Counted from the stretch's first letter, positions 37,469-51,555 are shown. The stretch is 64,000 bases of DNA from Hydrogenophaga intermedia (GCF_000723405.1 NZ_CCAE010000017.1:21744-85743); one strand, 5' to 3'. Numbers and translations: made by a program. The notes: generated from the letters alone by a model not told the origin.

Positions 37469-38188
37469 TCAGGCCGCTTCCGGGGTGGCTTCCAACCGGC
37501 GCCACACCGTCTTGCCCTTGCTCGATTTGTCGAGCTCGGCCAGCACGGTCTGATGCGCTTGCGCCTCCTGCTCGTTGGCAAGCAGCACGGGCAGGTCGAG
37601 GCGGCTCAGGTCCACCACCTCCACCACGCCGCCCTCGCCCGGCGCGTCGCTCACGTCGATGAGCAGCGCGTCCTGGCCCCGCGTCATGTTGATGTAGACG
37701 TCGGCCAGCAGCTCGGCGTCGAGCAAGGCGCCGTGCAGGGTGCGGCCGGAGTTGTCCACGCCCAGGCGGTCGCACAGAGCGTCCAGGCCGTTGCGCTTGC
37801 CCGGGTACATCTCCTTGGCCATCACCAGGGTGTCGAGCACACTGGCGACGATGTCCTTCACCAGCGGCAGGCCCAGGCGCCGGAACTCCATGTTGAGGAA
37901 GGCAACGTCGAAAGGCGCGTTGTGGATGATGACCTCGGCGCCGCGCAGGTACTCGACCAGATCCTCGGCGATGGCCGCGAACTTGGGCTTGTCGCGTAGG
38001 AATTCGTTGCTGATGCCGTGCACCTTGAGCGCGTCCTCGTGGCTGTCGCGCTCGGGGTTGACGTAGTGGTGCAGGTTGTTGCCGGTGAACTTGCGGTTGA
38101 GCAGTTCCACGCAGCCGATCTCGATGATGCGGTCGCCGTTTTCCGCCGACAGGCCGGTGGTTTCCGTGTCGAGAATGATCTGGCGCAT
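37469..38188 (-). CDS. dnaQ: DNA polymerase III epsilon subunit, 3'-5' proofreading exonuclease
   Basis: 239 aa. The DEDDh exonuclease motifs are LDTETTGL (Exo I), HNAPFDVAFLNMEF (Exo II) and HGALLDAELLADVY (Exo III, with catalytic His). Length and the C-terminal polymerase-binding tail agree with DnaQ. Its ATG overlaps the fdx TGA by one base (TGATG on the minus strand), so it is translated as the last gene of the isc operon, an odd functional mix. The longer in-frame start adds 27 residues overlapping fdx and is rejected. Confidence 0.95.
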   Translation of the reverse strand: MRQIILDTETTGLSAENGDRIIEIGCVELLNRKFTGNNLHHYVNPERDSHEDALKVHGISNEFLRDKPKFAAIAEDLVEYLRGAEVIIHNAPFDVAFLNMEFRRLGLPLVKDIVASVLDTLVMAKEMYPGKRNGLDALCDRLGVDNSGRTLHGALLDAELLADVYINMTRGQDALLIDVSDAPGEGGVVEVVDLSRLDLPVLLANEQEAQAHQTVLAELDKSSKGKTVWRRLEATPEAA

Positions 38189-38526
38189 CAGTGATTCTCT
38201 TTGGCGTGGTTGATCGTGTACTTCGGAATCTCGACCGTCACGTCCTGCTGCGCCAGTATGGCCTGGCACGACAGGCGCGATTGCGGCTCCAAGCCCCAGG
38301 CGCGGTCGAGCAGATCCTCCTCGTCCTCGTCGGCTTCGTTCAGGCTGTTGTAGCCCTCGCGCACGATGACGTGGCAGGTGGTGCAGGCGCAGCTCATGTC
38401 GCAGGCATGCTCGATGTTGACGCCGTTCTCGAGCAGGGCCTCGCAGATGGAGGTGCCCGAGGGCGCGCTGATGGTCTTGCCCTCGGGGGCGTATTCGGCG
38501 TGGGGCAGGATCTTGATCGTGGGCAT
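38188..38526 (-). CDS. fdx: ISC-type [2Fe-2S] ferredoxin
   Basis: 112 aa; supplies electrons during Fe-S cluster assembly on IscU. Ligands occur in EHACDMSCACTTCHVIV (Cys-x5-Cys-x2-Cys) and RLSCQAIL. The acidic helix NEADEDEEDLLDRAWGLE is characteristic of isc ferredoxins. It lies 5 nt after hscA and overlaps dnaQ. Confidence 0.95.
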   Translation of the reverse strand: MPTIKILPHAEYAPEGKTISAPSGTSICEALLENGVNIEHACDMSCACTTCHVIVREGYNSLNEADEDEEDLLDRAWGLEPQSRLSCQAILAQQDVTVEIPKYTINHAKENH

Positions 38527-38531
38527 GGGGT

Positions 38532-40406
38532 TCAGACTTCTTCGAGCTTCTTGCCGGCCAGCGCCTGCTGGATGCCGCGATTCATGCGCAGCGCGGCGAA
38601 TCCTTCGGTGCCCTTGGCCAGGGCCTCGCTCGCGGCTTCAATGGCCGCGGCGTCTTCGCTGCCCAGGCGGGCCTGCACCTCGGCCATCAGGGCGTCGATG
38701 GTGGTGCGCTCATCGGCGGCGAGCAGGTCGCCGTCGGCCGCCAGGGCCGAGCGCGTGGCCACGAGCAGGCGGTCGCCATCCACACGGGCCTCGACCAGTG
38801 CGCGCGCCGCCATGTCCTGTTGGGCGGTGGAAAAGCTGTCCTGCAGCATCTTCGCGATCTGCTCGTCGCTCAGGCCATAAGAGGGTTTGACGTCGATGCT
38901 TGCCTCGACACCCGAAATGAGTTCCTTGGCGCCCACCGACAGCAGGCCATCGGCGTCCACGGTGAAGGTGACGCGGATGCGCGCCGCCCCGGCCGCCATG
39001 GGTGGAATGCCGCGCAGCGTGAAGCGCGCAAGGCTGCGGCAGTCGGCCACCAGGTCACGCTCGCCCTGCACCACGTGCAATGCCAGCGCGGTCTGGCCGT
39101 CCTGGTAAGTGGTGAAGTCCTGCGCGCGCGCGGTGGGAATGCTGCTGTTGCGCGGCACGATGCGCTCGACCAGACCACCCATGGTTTCGATGCCCAGCGA
39201 GAGCGGGATCACGTCGAGCAGCAGCAAGTCGCCGTCCTTGCTGTTGCCGGCCAAGGCATTGGCCTGCACCGCCGCGCCCAGCGCGACGACCTCGTCGGGG
39301 TTGAGATCGACCAGCGGATCGGTGCCGAAGAACTCGCCCACGACGCGGCGGATCACCGGCATGCGCGTGGAACCGCCCACCATCACCACGCCCTGCACTT
39401 CGTTCTTGGCGATGCGGGCGTCGCGCAGGGCCTTGCGCACGGCGCTCAGGGTGCGCGCGGTGAGCGCCTCGGTGCAGGCCTCGAAGTCGGCCACGTTCAC
39501 CGTCTGCTCCACCACGCGGCCTCTCAGCATGGCGCGGAAGTTCTCTTGCGGGGCAGCCGACAAGGCCTCCTTCACGCGGCGCGCTTCCTTGTGCAGCGCC
39601 GCGCGCGCCGAGGCATCGAGCGAATCGGCGGCGATGCCCTGTTGCTGCAACACCCAGGCCGCCAGGGCCTGGTCGTAGTCGTCGCCACCCAGCGCCGAAT
39701 CGCCGCCCGTGGCCAGCACTTCGAACACGCCGCGCGTGAGGCGCAGGATGGAAATGTCGAAGGTGCCACCGCCCAGGTCGTACACGGCGTAGACGCCCTC
39801 GGCGCCATGGTCCAGCCCGTAGGCGATGGCTGCGGCTGTGGGTTCGTTGATCAGGCGCAGCACCTCGATGCCGGCCAGCTTGGCGGCGTCTTTGGTGGCC
39901 TGGCGCTGTGCGTCATCGAAGTACGCGGGCACGGTGATGACGGCGCCGAACAGGTCGTCGGCGAAGCTGTCCTCGGCGCGGTAGCGCAGCGTGGCCAGGA
40001 TCTCGGCGCTCACCTCCATCGGCGTCTTGCGGCCCGCCACGGTGTCGATCTGCGCCATGCCGCTGTCCTCGACCACGGTGTACGCGAGCTTGTCGACGTC
40101 GACCACCTGATCGCGCCGGCGCCCCATGAGACGCTTGACGGAACTGATGGTGTTGGCCGGGTCGTCGACCTGGGCCGCGAGCGCGTCGAAACCGATCTGG
40201 CGGCCCGAGCCGCCGGCCGAGGCCTCGAGGTAGCGCACCACGCTCGGCAGGATCACGCGGCCCTGCTCGTCGGGCAGGCATTCCGCCACGCCGTGCCGCA
40301 CCGCCGCCACCAGGGAATGGGTGGTGCCGAGGTCGATGCCCACGGCCACGCGGCGCTGGTGCGGGTCGAGGGACTGGCCGGGTTCGGAAATCTGCAGAAG
40401 CGCCAT
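38532..40406 (-). CDS. hscA: Fe-S assembly Hsp70 chaperone HscA
   Basis: 624-aa Hsp70 that, with HscB, releases clusters from IscU. ATPase motifs: [25 protein letters not shown] and [13 protein letters not shown]. The substrate-binding domain follows from about residue 400 ([14 protein letters not shown]). The start [17 protein letters not shown] is typical of HscA; the longer open frame runs into hscB and is rejected. It lies between hscB (40-nt gap) and fdx. Confidence 0.96.
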   Translation of the reverse strand: MALLQISEPGQSLDPHQRRVAVGIDLGTTHSLVAAVRHGVAECLPDEQGRVILPSVVRYLEASAGGSGRQIGFDALAAQVDDPANTISSVKRLMGRRRDQVVDVDKLAYTVVEDSGMAQIDTVAGRKTPMEVSAEILATLRYRAEDSFADDLFGAVITVPAYFDDAQRQATKDAAKLAGIEVLRLINEPTAAAIAYGLDHGAEGVYAVYDLGGGTFDISILRLTRGVFEVLATGGDSALGGDDYDQALAAWVLQQQGIAADSLDASARAALHKEARRVKEALSAAPQENFRAMLRGRVVEQTVNVADFEACTEALTARTLSAVRKALRDARIAKNEVQGVVMVGGSTRMPVIRRVVGEFFGTDPLVDLNPDEVVALGAAVQANALAGNSKDGDLLLLDVIPLSLGIETMGGLVERIVPRNSSIPTARAQDFTTYQDGQTALALHVVQGERDLVADCRSLARFTLRGIPPMAAGAARIRVTFTVDADGLLSVGAKELISGVEASIDVKPSYGLSDEQIAKMLQDSFSTAQQDMAARALVEARVDGDRLLVATRSALAADGDLLAADERTTIDALMAEVQARLGSEDAAAIEAASEALAKGTEGFAALRMNRGIQQALAGKKLEEV

Positions 40407-40446
40407 CGGGATCGGTTGTCGTGAGGGAAGCCAGGGGTTGAGCCCG

Positions 40447-40965
40447 CTATTGTCCCAGTTGATCGAGCCGATCCTCCACGTCGCGCGCAAAGCGCTCAAT
40501 GAACATGAGGGCTCTGACTTGACGCGCGGCCGCCGGCGCGTCGTTCTCTTCATCCAGGGCGACACGCAGGGCCTCGACGCGGGCCTGGCGGGCCTCGGCC
40601 ACCTCGTTGGCCAGGGCTTCCAGCGCGGTCACGCCCTCCGTTTCGTCGAGCGACTCGCGCCACTGCATCTGCTGCATGAGGAAGTCGGCCGGCATGGCGG
40701 TGTTGTTCTCCGCCTCGATCGGCGCGCCGCGCCGCTCACACAGGTAGGCCGCGCGGCGCAGTGGGTCCTTCAGGCGCTGGTAGGCCTCGTTGATGCGCAC
40801 CGACCATTGCATGGCCTGTCGCTGCGAGGCCGGGTCGGCGCTGGCGTGGCGGTCGGGGTGGGCCTGGCGCTGCAGGTCTTTCCAGCGCGCGTCCAGTGTG
40901 GTGCGGTCCACGGTGAAGGCCTCGGGCAGCCCGAAGAGTTCAAAGTCGCTGGATTGCAGGTTCAT
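40447..40965 (-). CDS. hscB: Fe-S assembly J-domain co-chaperone HscB
   Basis: 172 aa. The N-terminal J domain carries the HPD motif in [12 protein letters not shown] and stimulates the HscA ATPase; the C-terminal three-helix domain (about 95-170) binds IscU. Start and length match the family. It lies 56 nt after iscA. Confidence 0.95.
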   Translation of the reverse strand: MNLQSSDFELFGLPEAFTVDRTTLDARWKDLQRQAHPDRHASADPASQRQAMQWSVRINEAYQRLKDPLRRAAYLCERRGAPIEAENNTAMPADFLMQQMQWRESLDETEGVTALEALANEVAEARQARVEALRVALDEENDAPAAARQVRALMFIERFARDVEDRLDQLGQ

Positions 40966-41021
40966 GGAAAAAGAAAGACCGCCAAGGCCTGCGCCGGGCG
41001 GTCGATTCGAGGTGGCAACAC

Positions 41022-41345
41022 TCAGATCCTGAAGCTTTCGCCGCAGCCGCAGCGGTCACGCTCATTGGGGTTGTTGAACTTGAAGCCCTCGTTGAGGCCT
41101 TCACGCACGAAGTCGAGCTGCGTGCCGTCGATGTACGGCATGCTCTTCGGATCGACCAGCACCTTCACGCCGTTCTCCTCGAACACCACATCTTCAGGGG
41201 CGATCTCGTCGGCGTATTCCAGCTTGTAGGCCAGGCCCGAGCAGCCCGTGGTCTTGACGCCCAGGCGCACCCCCACACCCTTGCCGCGCTTGGCGATGTA
41301 GCGGGTGACGTGGCGCGCCGCGGCTTCGGAAATCGTGACGGACAT
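41022..41345 (-). CDS. iscA: Iron-sulfur assembly protein IscA
   Basis: 107-aa A-type carrier. The three conserved cysteines are in [15 protein letters not shown] (Cys35) and DRCGCGESF near the C-terminus. It begins [13 protein letters not shown], 8 nt after iscU; the longer open frame overlaps iscU and is rejected. Confidence 0.96.
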   Translation of the reverse strand: MSVTISEAAARHVTRYIAKRGKGVGVRLGVKTTGCSGLAYKLEYADEIAPEDVVFEENGVKVLVDPKSMPYIDGTQLDFVREGLNEGFKFNNPNERDRCGCGESFRI

Positions 41346-41353
41346 GGACTCGC

Positions 41354-41740
41354 TCAGTTCGCGTGCTTCTTGCGGTAGTCGTCCACGGCCGCCTTGATGG
41401 CGTCCTCGGCCAGGATAGAGCAGTGGATCTTCACCGGCGGCAGCGCGAGCTCCTCGGCGATCTGGCTGTTCTTGAGCGCGGCGGCCTGGTCGAGCGTCTT
41501 GCCCTTGACCCATTCGGTCACCAGCGAGCTCGACGCGATGGCCGAGCCGCAGCCGTAGGTCTTGAAGCGCGCGTCCTCGATCACGCCGGTGCTGGGGTTC
41601 ACCTTGATCTGCAGCTTCATCACGTCGCCGCAGGCGGGCGCGCCCACCATGCCGGTGCCCACGGATTCGTCGCCCTTGTCGAAGGAGCCGACGTTGCGGG
41701 GGTTCTCGTAGTGGTCAACGACTTTTTCGGAATAGGCCAT
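41354..41740 (-). CDS. iscU: Fe-S cluster scaffold protein IscU
   Basis: 128 aa. It builds new clusters on Cys residues in [18 protein letters not shown] and [11 protein letters not shown]. The LPPVK motif just before the last Cys is the HscA recognition site. It lies 17 nt after iscS. Confidence 0.97.
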   Translation of the reverse strand: MAYSEKVVDHYENPRNVGSFDKGDESVGTGMVGAPACGDVMKLQIKVNPSTGVIEDARFKTYGCGSAIASSSLVTEWVKGKTLDQAAALKNSQIAEELALPPVKIHCSILAEDAIKAAVDDYRKKHAN

Positions 41741-41757
41741 GGTTGTTCTCCTTCAGA

Positions 41758-42975
<1,218 letters not shown>

Positions 42976-43048
42976 GGGCTTATTCTGTCTGGCGTTGGAC
43001 GAGGGCCGGCGCGGGCAGCGGAACCTCCGCCGCCCCAAGCCACCCGGA

Positions 43049-43582
43049 TCATTTCGAGAGTGCGCCTCCCAGCGCGAACACCGAGTTCGGCGCGTTCACG
43101 CGGATGGGCTTGACCACCGGCGTGCTGGAGATGGCGCGCTTGATCATGGGCGCGTTCTCGATCACGAGGCCCTTGGCGAGCTGCTCGTCCACCAGGGACT
43201 GCAGCGTGACCGAGTCGAGGAAGTCGACCATGCGGGCGTTGAGCTGGGCCCAGAGTTCCTGCGTCATGCAGCGCTGGCCTTCGCCCATGCAGTTTTCCTT
43301 GCCGCCGCACTGAGTCGCGTCGATCGGCTCGTCCACCGAGACGATGATGTCGGCCACCGTGATTTCGGCTGCCTTGCGCCCCAGGGTATAGCCGCCGCCC
43401 GGCCCGCGGGTGGACTCCACCAGCTGGTGCCGGCGCAGCTTGCCGAACAACTGCTCGAGATAGGACAGGGAAATCTGCTGCCGCTGGCTGATAGCCGCAA
43501 GCGTGACCGGACCGTTGTTCTGGCGCAGGGCCAGATCGATCATGGCTGTGACCGCAAAGCGGCCTTTTGTCGTGAGGCGCAT
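43049..43582 (-). CDS. iscR: Fe-S-sensing Rrf2 repressor IscR
   Basis: 177 aa. Winged helix [19 protein letters not shown] and [19 protein letters not shown]; the [2Fe-2S] ligands are the three cysteines in [19 protein letters not shown] (about 92-104). When loaded with cluster it represses its own operon. The start at 43582 has an AGGAGC-type site; the longer frame covers its own operator and is rejected. The sequence ends with a C-terminal tail ([15 protein letters not shown]) longer than in E. coli. Confidence 0.96.
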   Translation of the reverse strand: MRLTTKGRFAVTAMIDLALRQNNGPVTLAAISQRQQISLSYLEQLFGKLRRHQLVESTRGPGGGYTLGRKAAEITVADIIVSVDEPIDATQCGGKENCMGEGQRCMTQELWAQLNARMVDFLDSVTLQSLVDEQLAKGLVIENAPMIKRAISSTPVVKPIRVNAPNSVFALGGALSK

Positions 43583-43695
43583 CGCAAGCTCCTTATGTGT
43601 TGCTTGACCTTCGTGGTAAGGCCCGCCGGGCATTCGCCATGGCGAACCCCTCCTCCACCCGCCCCGACCCTCAAGGGATCTCTTGTTTTGCAGGG

Positions 43696-43723
43696 TTTCC
43701 CGACTAATTTTGTCGAATTCTAC
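43696..43723 (-). promoter_or_regulatory. IscR type-1 binding site and isc promoter region
   Basis: On the minus strand the stretch contains ATTCGACAAAATTAGTCGGG, close to the known type-1 IscR motif (GAC-AT-rich-AGTCGGG). A -10-like TAGAAT (43717-43722) overlaps it. It lies about 115-140 nt before iscR and supports autorepression by cluster-loaded IscR. Confidence 0.65.
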
Positions 43724-43834
43724 CTCAAAAGCTGAGCGTTTTGCTCGGCATTGTACGGGTATGGGGTTTGTGCCACTGGACAGGCGCCCGGACATGCACC
43801 CCGTATCCATGGAGTCGCAATCCCCCGGAAACGT

Positions 43835-45931
<2,097 letters not shown>

Positions 45932-45983
45932 CGGGGAAATTGTGCCGGAAGGGCCATGGCCCTGGCGGCTATGCTGGCGCCCC

Positions 45984-46592
45984 ATGACCGCGCGCGAAAC
46001 CCGCCCCACGCCCGACAGGGAAGCCATCGACGCCCTGCCCCCGTTCCCGCCGCTGGAACTCTCGCGCATCGCCCTGGTGCGCTCGGTCGGCGGCGCGCGC
46101 GAAGCTGCCGCCGCGCTGGCGGATCACCCGGTCTGGGGCTTCGATACCGAGTCCAAACCCACCTTCTTCAAGGACCAGGTGTCCGACGGTCCGCACGTGG
46201 TGCAACTGGCCGTCGCCGAGCGCGCCTGGGTGTTCCAGCTCGCCGACCCGGGCTGCCGCGAGGCCGTGGCGGCCCTGCTGGCCCACCCGGCGCACGCCAA
46301 GGCCGGCTTCGGCCTGCGCGACGACAACCTGCGGGTGCGCGCCAAGCTCGGCATCGAGCCGGCGGGCGTGATCGAGCTCAACGCCCTCTTTCGCGCCCAG
46401 GGCTACCGCAAGGACATGGGCGTGCGCGCGGCGGTGGCGGTGCTGTTCGGCCAGCGCTTCGCCAAGAGCAAGAAGGCCGCCACGAGCAACTGGGCCGCCG
46501 CCACGCTGAGCGAATCGCAGCTGCTCTACGCGGCCAATGACGCCTGGGCGGCGTACCGGGTGGCTCAGGCCTTGGGGGTGGAGGCCGGCTGA
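45984..46592 (+). CDS. DEDD 3'-5' exonuclease domain protein (RNase D/WRN-like)
   Basis: 202 aa. The exonuclease motifs are [11 protein letters not shown] (Exo I), [12 protein letters not shown] (Exo II) and [14 protein letters not shown] (Exo III, with Tyr, DEDDy). It is a stand-alone exonuclease domain without HRDC; it may act on RNA or DNA ends. Divergent from uvrB by 52 nt. The last 28 nt overlap the convergent hydrolase gene. Confidence 0.85.
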   Translation: MTARETRPTPDREAIDALPPFPPLELSRIALVRSVGGAREAAAALADHPVWGFDTESKPTFFKDQVSDGPHVVQLAVAERAWVFQLADPGCREAVAALLAHPAHAKAGFGLRDDNLRVRAKLGIEPAGVIELNALFRAQGYRKDMGVRAAVAVLFGQRFAKSKKAATSNWAAATLSESQLLYAANDAWAAYRVAQALGVEAG

Positions 46593-47494
46593 GTCACATT
46601 CGCCAGCCAGTCCTTGAGCACGGCGTGGAACTCGGCCGGCTTCTGTTTCATGATCCAGTGGCCCGTGTCCAGCGCCTTGGCCGCGCAACCGGTGGTGCGG
46701 TTCAGATGCCGCACCCAGCGGCTCGAATGGAACATGAAAGGCTTGCGCCGCCCATAGACGAACAGGCCCGGCAGGTTCTCGCCGATCAGCCGGTCGGCGT
46801 GGCCCGCGCCGCGCAGGCCGCCGAAGGCGTTGAACCAGCGCATGGCGTAGGGGTAATTCATCTCCCAGCCGATGAGCGCCGGGTCGTTGCGACAACCGAT
46901 CTTGCGGGCCATCCAGCGCGTCATGCGGTTGGCCAGGCCCGGGGCGTAAGCGCCCAATGACCAAGCGACAGCGAGCCACAGCTGGTAGCCCGAGATCATG
47001 AGCTTCTCTCGCCAGCCCAGGGACTCGAAGTAGTCCGTCGAGCCCACATCCCCGATGTCCAGCGCCACGATGCGCGCCACGCGATCGGTGTGCCGCTTGG
47101 CGTAGGTGTACCCAAAGGCACAGCCCCAATCGTGCAGCAGCAGTGTCACGCGCTGGTCGGGGCTCACCGCGTCCACGATGCGCGCGATGAGCGCGACGAT
47201 GTCGCTCTGGCTCATGGGCCGGGGACCGCGCGCCAGGTCGAAGCCCGGCAGGTGAAAGCGCACGCAGCGCCACTCGGGCACCAGCGCGGCCACGGTACCG
47301 TCCCACAGCGCGGGCGTGTCGGGCCAGCCGTGCACCATCACCACCGTCTGCGGCCCCACGCCGTCGATGAAGACGTCGACGTCGTCGATCACCAGTTCGG
47401 GCACGGGGCCCGGTTGTGTCGCGGGGCCTTCGTCGTCGGCTTCGTCGGCCTTGGCGGACGCGCGGATCGGAGCAGCGGTGGTGGTGGTGTTCAT
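46565..47494 (-). CDS. Alpha/beta hydrolase, epoxide hydrolase/haloalkane dehalogenase type
   Basis: 309 aa. Oxyanion motif VVMVHGWPDTPALW, nucleophile Asp in LLLHDWGCAFGYTYA, and C-terminal catalytic His in LDTGHWIMKQKP. A cap domain lies between (about 150-250). The first 40 residues are a disordered Ala/Asp/Glu-rich extension. Substrate unknown. It starts 1 nt after the aminotransferase stop, so they form an operon. Confidence 0.85.
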   Translation of the reverse strand: MNTTTTAAPIRASAKADEADDEGPATQPGPVPELVIDDVDVFIDGVGPQTVVMVHGWPDTPALWDGTVAALVPEWRCVRFHLPGFDLARGPRPMSQSDIVALIARIVDAVSPDQRVTLLLHDWGCAFGYTYAKRHTDRVARIVALDIGDVGSTDYFESLGWREKLMISGYQLWLAVAWSLGAYAPGLANRMTRWMARKIGCRNDPALIGWEMNYPYAMRWFNAFGGLRGAGHADRLIGENLPGLFVYGRRKPFMFHSSRWVRHLNRTTGCAAKALDTGHWIMKQKPAEFHAVLKDWLANVTQPASTPKA

Positions 47495-47495
47495 G

Positions 47496-48698
47496 TCACA
47501 AGGCTTTGCCCAGTCGTTGAATGCCTTCTTCGATCTTGTCCAGCGGCGCGGTGGCGAAGCTCAGGCGCAGCGTGGCGTGCACGGGGTTCGTGGCGAAGAA
47601 CGGGGCGCCCGGCACGAAGGCCACCCCCTGCTCGATGGCCTTCTTCGCGAAGGCCGCGCCATCGTTCACCTTGCCGCCTGCGCCGGTGAGCGTGGCCCAC
47701 ACGAACAGGCCGCCCTTCGGCTCCACGAACTCGATGCCATCGCCCAACTCACGCCGCAGCGCACTCGACATGGTGGCGGCGCGCTCGGCATAGATCTGGC
47801 GCACACGCGACAGCGTGGCGGGCATGCGACCGGCCTTGAGGTACTGCGCCGCCGTGGCCTGGGCGAAGGTGCTGGTGTGGGCGTCGCTGAACTGCTTGCA
47901 CATGGTGGCCTTGGCCAGCAGCTCGGCGGGGCCCACCATCCAGCCCACGCGCAGGCCGGGGCTGAGCACCTTGCTCAGCGACCCGCAGTGCACCAGCACG
48001 TCGCGCGCGCCGGGCACCTCGTCGGCCAGGGCCAGCAGGCTGGGCGGCGGGGCCTCGCCGAAGTAGAGGTCGCCATACGGGTCGTCCTCCACGATCAGCG
48101 TCTGGTGCTTCACCGCCATGCGCAGCACGGCCTTGCGGCGCTCCAGGCTCATCATGGCGCCGCTGGGGTTGCCGAAGGTGGGGATGAGGTAGACGAACTT
48201 GGGCTTGTGCTCGGCGATGAGCGCCTCCAGCTCGTCGGTCTTCGCGCCCTGCCCGTCCACCGGCACGGAGACCAGGTCGGCGCCGTAGAGGCGGAAGCAC
48301 TGGATGGTGGCCAGGAAGGTGGGGCCTTCGACGATCACCTTGTCGCCGGGCGACACGAGCGTCTTGCCCAGCAGGTCCAGCGCCTGCTGGCTGCCGGTGG
48401 TGACGATCAGGTCGTTGGCGCCGACGCCGCGCGCGCCCTTGCTGGCCATGAAAGCCGCCAGTTGCTCGCGCAGCGGCTGGTAGCCCTCGGTGGCGCCGTA
48501 CTGCAGGGTGGCGCCGGGTTCTTCGCTCAGCGCGGCGTTCACCGCCTCGCGGATGCCGTCCACGTCGAACAGGGCGCTGTCGGGGAAACCACCCGCGAAG
48601 CTGATGATGCCGGGCTTGCCGAGCAGCTTGAACAGCTCGCGGATGGCGGAGGTTTCGACGTTGTTGAGGCGATCGGCGAAGGGGATGGAGTAGCTCAT
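47496..48698 (-). CDS. PLP-dependent aminotransferase, class I/II (2-aminoadipate/aromatic type)
   Basis: 400 aa, fold-type I. LQYGATEGYQPLREQLAAFM, TTGSQQALDLLG, PTFGNPSGAMMS, VEDDPYGDLYFGE and the PLP Lys in GSLSKVLSPGLRVGWMVG are those of the LysN/ARO8-like subgroup (also the MocR aminotransferase domain without HTH). It probably acts on alpha-aminoadipate, branched or aromatic amino acids. The start MSYSIPFADRLNNVETSAIREL fits the subgroup. Confidence 0.87.
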   Translation of the reverse strand: MSYSIPFADRLNNVETSAIRELFKLLGKPGIISFAGGFPDSALFDVDGIREAVNAALSEEPGATLQYGATEGYQPLREQLAAFMASKGARGVGANDLIVTTGSQQALDLLGKTLVSPGDKVIVEGPTFLATIQCFRLYGADLVSVPVDGQGAKTDELEALIAEHKPKFVYLIPTFGNPSGAMMSLERRKAVLRMAVKHQTLIVEDDPYGDLYFGEAPPPSLLALADEVPGARDVLVHCGSLSKVLSPGLRVGWMVGPAELLAKATMCKQFSDAHTSTFAQATAAQYLKAGRMPATLSRVRQIYAERAATMSSALRRELGDGIEFVEPKGGLFVWATLTGAGGKVNDGAAFAKKAIEQGVAFVPGAPFFATNPVHATLRLSFATAPLDKIEEGIQRLGKAL

Positions 48699-48800
48699 GC
48701 GGACAGCGGGTGGGTTCGGTTCGGAATGGCGCATTGTCACCAAAACCTCACTCGCCGCATCCGTCCGGGGAAACCCTCAAGGTGGATAGACTGCGCCCCC

Positions 48801-49436
48801 ATGAAGCGCGAGCTGATCGAACCTTTCTTCGCCACCCTCAAGGCAGCCAACCCCAGCCCGCAGTCGGAGCTGGAGTACACCACCGTCTTCGAGCTGCTGG
48901 CCGCCGTGCTGCTGTCGGCCCAGGCCACGGACGTGAGCGTCAACAAGGCCACGCGCAAGCTGTTCCCGGTGGCGAACACGCCGCAGGCCATCCTGGCGCT
49001 GGGGCAGGACGGCCTGGAGAGCTACATCAAGACCATCGGCCTGTTCCGCAGCAAGGCCAAACACCTGATGCAGGCCTGCCGCATCCTGGTGGAGCGCCAC
49101 GGCGGCGAGGTGCCGAACACCCGCGAAGCCCTGGAGGCCCTGCCCGGCGTGGGCCGCAAGACGGCCAACGTGGTGCTCAACGTGGCCTTCGGCCAGCCCA
49201 CCATGGCGGTGGACACGCACATCTTCCGCGTGAGCAACCGCACCGGTCTGGCACCGGGCAAGACGCCGCTGGCCGTGGAGCTGGCGCTGATGCAGCGCGT
49301 GCCGCCCGAATACGCCGTGGATTCGCACCACTGGCTCATCCTGCACGGGCGCTACGTGTGCCTGGCGCGCAAGCCGCAGTGCTACCGCTGCGCGGTGGCG
49401 GCGTACTGCGACTTCACGCCCAAGACGACGGGTTGA
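48801..49436 (+). CDS. nth: Endonuclease III
   Basis: 211-aa base-excision repair glycosylase/AP lyase for oxidised pyrimidines. The helix-hairpin-helix LPGVGRKTANVVL carries the catalytic Lys, the catalytic Asp is in MAVDTHIFRV, and the [4Fe-4S] ligands C-x6-C-x2-C-x5-C are in CLARKPQCYRCAVAAYC. Length is standard. Divergent from the aminotransferase. Confidence 0.97.
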   Translation: MKRELIEPFFATLKAANPSPQSELEYTTVFELLAAVLLSAQATDVSVNKATRKLFPVANTPQAILALGQDGLESYIKTIGLFRSKAKHLMQACRILVERHGGEVPNTREALEALPGVGRKTANVVLNVAFGQPTMAVDTHIFRVSNRTGLAPGKTPLAVELALMQRVPPEYAVDSHHWLILHGRYVCLARKPQCYRCAVAAYCDFTPKTTG

Positions 49437-49456
49437 CGCCGGCTTGACGCCGGGCC

Positions 49457-50488
49457 TCAGCCCTTCGCCGCCGCCTTCGCCTCGGCGATCCAGCCGTCGA
49501 AAGTCTTCTGGTTGGCCTTGATCCAGGCGTCCACGTGGCGCTCGATGTCGGCCGGCTTGTTCTCGCCGTCGCGCATGCGCAGGTTCTGGGCGTTGATGTC
49601 GCCCACCGACAGCTTCATCACCTCGAACAGCTTGCCCGCCGCGGGGTTCTTCTCCACGAAGGCGCGGTTGGCCACGATGCGCTGCGTGTTGATCACGAAG
49701 CCGTAGTTCTGGCCGTTGGGCAGCTTGGTGTCCAGCTTGGCCTGCTCACCGGGCAGCGAGGAGAACGGCACCTGCAGCCACACCACGTCCTTGCCCGGGC
49801 GCAGCACGCCGCTCACCCAGTAAGGCGTCCAGGTGTAGTAAAGGATGGGCTTGCCCTGCTTGTAGCGGGTGATGGTGTCGGCGATCAGCGCCGAGTAGCT
49901 GCCCTGCACGTGGCGCACGGTGTCGCGCAGCTTGTAGGCGCCCAGTTGGTGTTCGATGACGGCCTCGCAGCCCCAGCCGGGGTTGCAGCCGGTCAGGTCG
50001 GCCTTGCCGTCGCCATCGGCGTCGAAGAGCTTGGCGATCTCGGGCTTCTGCAGTTGCGCGAGGTTGGTGATCTTGTGCGCGTCGGCGGTCTTCTTGTCGA
50101 TCAGGTAGCCCTGCGCCGCGCCGGGCGAGAACGTGCCGGTGCGTGAGAGCTTCGCGTCGCCACCCGCGTTCTTGTAGAAGTCGGCGTGCAGCGGGTCCCA
50201 GTGGCTGGCCAGGTAGGTGGCGTCGCCGTTGGCCAGCGCCACGTGGGCGGTGGCGTACTCCACTTCGCTGATCGGCTGCACCTCGTAGCCCAGCTTCTGC
50301 AGCGCGCGGCCCACCAGCAGGGTCTGGAAGGTCTCTTCGGCGATGGAGCTCTTCACGGGTTTGACCACGACGCCCTTGCCGGGCAGGTCCTGGGCGATGG
50401 CCGTGGCCGCCGTTGCGGCTGTCGCGGCCACGAGGCCGGCGGCGAAAAGCTTGCGCCAATGGGTGAAGGGTGTGGACGGAATCGTCAT
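49457..50488 (-). CDS. proX: Glycine betaine/proline betaine ABC transporter binding protein
   Basis: 343 aa. Signal peptide with [24 protein letters not shown] and cleavage after AIAQ, then an OpuAC/ProX fold: [37 protein letters not shown] and [16 protein letters not shown], whose Trp residues would form the aromatic box for the quaternary ammonium group. Last gene of proVWX; the start overlaps proW by 4 nt (ATGA). Confidence 0.92.
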   Translation of the reverse strand: MTIPSTPFTHWRKLFAAGLVAATAATAATAIAQDLPGKGVVVKPVKSSIAEETFQTLLVGRALQKLGYEVQPISEVEYATAHVALANGDATYLASHWDPLHADFYKNAGGDAKLSRTGTFSPGAAQGYLIDKKTADAHKITNLAQLQKPEIAKLFDADGDGKADLTGCNPGWGCEAVIEHQLGAYKLRDTVRHVQGSYSALIADTITRYKQGKPILYYTWTPYWVSGVLRPGKDVVWLQVPFSSLPGEQAKLDTKLPNGQNYGFVINTQRIVANRAFVEKNPAAGKLFEVMKLSVGDINAQNLRMRDGENKPADIERHVDAWIKANQKTFDGWIAEAKAAAKG

Positions 50489-51555
50489 GCAGGTTCTCCT
50501 TTGGTGAGGTCGTTGGAGGAAGAAAGTGAAGGGTTCGGGCGGCGGCGCGCCAGCCGCAGCACCAGGCCGGCGGGCCCCGTCTGCCACCAATGGCGCGCGC
50601 CGCGCCGCGGCTGGCCCATGGCCTGCGTGATGCGGTCCAGCGTGATGGCCAGCAGCACGATGCCCAGGCCACCGACCGTGGCCAGGCCCATGTCCAGGCG
50701 GCCGATGCCGCGCAGCACCATCTGGCCCAGGCCACCCACGGCGATCATGGAAGCGATGACCACCATGGACAGCGAGAGCATCAGCGCCTGGTTGATGCCG
50801 GCCATGATGGACGGCATGGCCAGCGGCAACTGCACCTTGGCCAGCAGTTGCCAGGGCGAGGCGCCGTAGGCCTTGGCGGCCTCGATCAGGTCTGGCCGCA
50901 CCTGGCGGATGCCCAGCGTGGTCAGGCGCACCAGCGGCGGCAGCGCAAACACGATGGTCACGATCACGCCCGGCACGTTGCCGATACCGAACAACATCAC
51001 CACCGGCACCAGGTAGACGAAGGCCGGCGTGGTCTGCATGGCGTCGAGCACGGGTCGCACGATGCGCTGCGCGCGGTCGCTGGCGGCCAGCGCCACGCCC
51101 AGCGGCAGGCCGATCAGCACGCAGAAGGCCAGCGAGGTCAGCACCAGCGACAGCGTGACCATGGCCTCGGGCCAGATGCCCAGCACCGACACCAACAGCA
51201 ACGACACCACCGCACCGATGGCCACGCCGCGCCCCGCCGCCTGCCAGGCGATCAGGCCCAGCAGCGCCACCATCACCGGCGTGGGCACGGCCAGCAGTGC
51301 GGCCTCCACACCGCCCAGCGTGGCGTCGATGGGGCCGCGCACGGCCTGGAAGAAGGGGCGGAACTGCTCCACGGCCCAGGCCAGGCCGCTGTTGATCCAG
51401 TCCTGCACGGGCAGGCTGCCGTCCCAGAGCTGGCTGAGCTGGAAGCCGTCGGTGCCAGGCGCGGCGGCCTCGGCCGGTGCGGTGTTCAGCCAGTCGCCGC
51501 CCGAAGGCTGCGTGCTGGTGGACCAGGCGTCAGTAGATTGGTTTTCGTCTTGCAT
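50485..51555 (-). CDS. proW: Glycine betaine ABC transporter permease
   Basis: 356 aa. A soluble N-terminal tail of about 85 residues, as in ProW, precedes the membrane helices (from about 95). The ABC coupling loop is seen in [24 protein letters not shown] short C-terminal basic tail ends in DLTKGEPA. It lies 13 nt after proV and overlaps proX. Confidence 0.92.
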   Translation of the reverse strand: MQDENQSTDAWSTSTQPSGGDWLNTAPAEAAAPGTDGFQLSQLWDGSLPVQDWINSGLAWAVEQFRPFFQAVRGPIDATLGGVEAALLAVPTPVMVALLGLIAWQAAGRGVAIGAVVSLLLVSVLGIWPEAMVTLSLVLTSLAFCVLIGLPLGVALAASDRAQRIVRPVLDAMQTTPAFVYLVPVVMLFGIGNVPGVIVTIVFALPPLVRLTTLGIRQVRPDLIEAAKAYGASPWQLLAKVQLPLAMPSIMAGINQALMLSLSMVVIASMIAVGGLGQMVLRGIGRLDMGLATVGGLGIVLLAITLDRITQAMGQPRRGARHWWQTGPAGLVLRLARRRPNPSLSSSNDLTKGEPA

